Assembly (NCBI GenBank): GCA_900552725.1
Contig: USAT01000101.1
Coordinates: 1-6,646, forward strand
DNA from: an uncultured Eubacteriales bacterium
GTDB taxonomy: Bacteria; Bacillota; Clostridia; Oscillospirales; Oscillospiraceae
Reading direction: 5' to 3'
DNA length: 6,646 bases
The notes beneath the pieces were generated by a model. It had not been told where the DNA came from, ran no database searches, and saw only the letters and a list, made by a program, of their open reading frames with translations. A program made the translations under genes and the position numbers. Shown piece by piece: positions 5,472-6,646 of this stretch (positions are counted from its first letter, which is position 1; each line of letters starts with the position of its first letter).

Positions 5472-6020
5472 TTGTTGTATATGGAACGTTCGATTGCAAG
5501 CGGGCCGCTGGAGGAGCAGGCAAATCAGCCCGGCACGCCGTCCGCGGCACCCGCGAGAAACGGGGCTGACGTGATGCCGCTTCAGGAGGCCGCTGCCTGC
5601 GGCGGGATAAACGGCAGCCTACCGGGGACCTGCGCCCAAATGGCCTTCCCCTATATCCCCATGCAGGACATGAACCCCAAGCGCTACGATAACCGCGAGG
5701 CTCTGCAGCGGGGCACGCTGTTTCCGGGGCTGGATCTCCCCTTCCACAGGGAGCTGAAGACCCGCTTCCCTGCCGCCAACACCCACCTGTCCGAGCTGAT
5801 GGCGCTGGACTTCGCCATTGATGAGCTGGGGCTCTATCTGACCACCCACCGGGATGATCAGGAGGCGCTGGCGCTGTACTGGAACTATATCCGCCTGGGC
5901 CAGGAGGGCCGCAGACGGTACGAGGAGATGCACGGGCCGCTGTTCCAGACGGACATCACAGAGGGCTCTTTCAAGTGGCTGGATGACCCGTGGCCCTGGG
6001 ACGAAGGAGGGAACGAGTAA
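5472..6020 (+). CDS. CotJA-CotJB fusion spore coat protein
   Basis: The 182 residues join two normally separate spore-coat proteins. Residues 1-57 are a low-complexity Ala/Gly/Pro-rich leader. Residues about 59-92 match CotJA (YIPMQ, then ALQRGTLFPGLDLPF). Residues about 104-176 match CotJB (LMALDFAIDELGLYLTTH, then YEEMHGPL and the tryptophan-rich end DDPWPW). In Bacillus, CotJA, CotJB and CotJC come from one mother-cell operon and go to the inner coat. Here A and B share one frame with no stop or start signal between them. The start is TTG 5472 or 5475, set by the ribosome site at 5458-5465. The gene overlaps the next one by one base (TAATG), so translation is probably coupled to cotJC. A sigma-E promoter is expected and only partly visible. 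Confidence 0.85.
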   Translation: MLYMERSIASGPLEEQANQPGTPSAAPARNGADVMPLQEAAACGGINGSLPGTCAQMAFPYIPMQDMNPKRYDNREALQRGTLFPGLDLPFHRELKTRFPAANTHLSELMALDFAIDELGLYLTTHRDDQEALALYWNYIRLGQEGRRRYEEMHGPLFQTDITEGSFKWLDDPWPWDEGGNE

Positions 6021-6268
6021 TGTTTGTCTATGAGAAAAAGCTGCAATACCCGGTGAAGATCAAAAACACCAATCCCAAGCTGGCCGCGCTGATCATCAGT
6101 CAATACGGTGGCCCAGATGGCGAGCTCGGCGCATCTCTGCGGTATCTCAGCCAGCGTTACTCCATGCCCTATCCGGAGCTGAAGGGCCTGCTGACCGACA
6201 TCGGCACAGAGGAAGCGTCATGGCCCCCAATTTTGGCGCGGTATTTTTCCAGTCCGTCCAGCACATAG
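6020..6268 (+). CDS. cotJC: CotJC manganese catalase-like coat protein, N-terminal fragment cut by an element
   Basis: CotJC is a spore-coat protein of the manganese catalase family. The first 65 residues match it closely: MFVYEKKLQYPVKIKN, then YGGPDGELGASLRYLSQR with the expected metal-ligand Glu (E35), then DIGTEE. CotJC should continue LAHLEM, supplying the next metal-ligand His. Instead the frame changes at 6215 to an unrelated 17-residue tail (ASWPPILARY...) and stops at 6266-6268. The ATG at 6020 has GGAGGG 8 bases before it and overlaps the stop of the CotJA-CotJB gene. As it stands the protein lacks most of the four-helix catalase core and cannot be active. The rest of cotJC should lie beyond the element on the far side, outside this window. 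Confidence 0.9.
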   Translation: MFVYEKKLQYPVKIKNTNPKLAALIISQYGGPDGELGASLRYLSQRYSMPYPELKGLLTDIGTEEASWPPILARYFSSPSST

Positions 6269-6646
6269 ACCCATTTGGCGGGCAGCAGATTGAGCGCCAC
6301 CTCTACCCTGCCGTCCCGGTACACGGTCATCTGTTGGAGGAGATGACCGTAAAAATCATCGTCTGCCGTGCGCCCGCTGACGATGCCCGTGATGGCGGCG
6401 CGAATGTCCGGCTTTAGGGTCTGCGTGTCGGTGTTCAGCGTCTGCCGCTGTTTGATCGCGGCAATTTTCTCCTGCACCCGGTTCATTTCACTTTCACAGC
6501 GGGCTTTGGCGCGCTGATAGTCAGCCTTGGTGATGCTCTCGTCGAAAAAGCGGTCATGGATCGTGTCATTGCGGGCTTGCAGCTTTTCAAACTCAAGCTC
6601 CAGCCGCCGCAGCTCCTGCTCGCCGCTGTCCTCGCCGGACGTCAGA
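6169..6646 (-). CDS. Large serine recombinase, C-terminal part
   Basis: The visible 158 residues match the C-terminal region of large serine recombinases, the enzymes that insert and excise phages and skin-like elements. They include a charged coiled-coil part (about the first 75 visible residues, including FFDESITKADYQRAKARCE and MNRVQEKIAAIKQRQ) and the closing segment FYGHLLQQMTVYRDGRVEV followed by LPAKWVYVLDGLEKYR. The catalytic serine domain and zinc ribbon lie beyond the window edge, so activity cannot be judged. The gene points towards the cotJC junction, and its C-terminus runs through it: the last 14 codons and the stop at 6169-6171 come from the antisense strand of cotJC. A recombinase gene next to the attachment site is normal for such elements. 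Confidence 0.85.
   Translation of the reverse strand, partial: LTSGEDSGEQELRRLELEFEKLQARNDTIHDRFFDESITKADYQRAKARCESEMNRVQEKIAAIKQRQTLNTDTQTLKPDIRAAITGIVSGRTADDDFYGHLLQQMTVYRDGRVEVALNLLPAKWVYVLDGLEKYRAKIGGHDASSVPMSVSRPFSSG
6205..6216. other. Attachment-site junction between cotJC and the element
   Basis: The last codon fitting CotJC is GAA 6212-6214, and the expected CTG GCC CAC does not follow. The crossover must lie at or slightly before 6214, within CACAGAGGAAGC. The exact core cannot be fixed without the other end. Confidence 0.75.
6215..6646. mobile_element. Left end of an integrated element splitting cotJC
   Basis: From about 6215 to the window end all sequence belongs to an element inserted in cotJC. 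Its first gene is the large serine recombinase on the minus strand. Size, remaining cargo and the right junction are outside the window. It may be a prophage, an integrative element or a skin-like intervening element. Confidence 0.85.

Noticed and set aside
5990..6019. Earlier in-frame start for cotJC
   Set aside because: The ATG at 6020 begins the conserved MFVYEKK and has GGAGGG 8 bases before it. The upstream codons lie inside the CotJA-CotJB gene.

Overview
The window suggests a spore-forming, anaerobic, butyrate-producing Firmicute of the Clostridia, most likely a gut Oscillospirales lineage. This rests on spore genes (a cotJ operon and a CwlD-type amidase), a phosphate butyryltransferase, a remnant type I-C CRISPR repeat pair and moderately GC-rich coding sequence. 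The species cannot be named from the sequence alone.

Layout, left to right. (1) 1-811, minus: a Xer-like tyrosine recombinase whose C-terminal part lies outside the window. (2) 812-1271: a gene-poor stretch holding two overlapping inverted repeats, an 18-bp direct repeat and a decayed two-repeat CRISPR remnant with no cas genes nearby. (3) 1371-1685, minus: a small unrecognised protein whose frame continues past a TAG for 32 more plausible codons. (4) 1717-1748: a strong hairpin terminator. (5) 1772-2674, minus: phosphate butyryltransferase with its own promoter. (6) 2878-3186, plus: a small lysine-rich single-pass membrane protein, divergent from ptb. (7) 3185-3230: a terminator shared by two convergent units. 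(8) 3230-5318, minus: a cwlD-radA pair, probably one transcript. (9) 5472-6020, plus: a natural CotJA-CotJB fusion starting at TTG, followed with a 1-nt overlap by cotJC. (10) From about 6215: cotJC is cut after codon 65, inside its metal-binding GTEE-LAH motif. The sequence then becomes the end of a mobile element whose first gene, on the minus strand, is the C-terminal part of a large serine recombinase.

The most interesting feature is the right end. A mother-cell spore-coat gene is split in its active-site motif by an element that carries a large serine recombinase next to the junction. This is the architecture of skin-like elements (sigK/skin, spsM/SPbeta), which are excised during sporulation to restore the gene. 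The window shows only one junction, so regulated excision is inferred. The junction, the split gene and the recombinase are read directly. The recombinase frame also runs across the junction and takes its last 14 codons and stop from cotJC antisense DNA.

The left half holds a second possible recombination neighbourhood: a tyrosine recombinase beside a 14-bp palindrome, a half-copy of which recurs 300 bp away on the far side of the CRISPR remnant.
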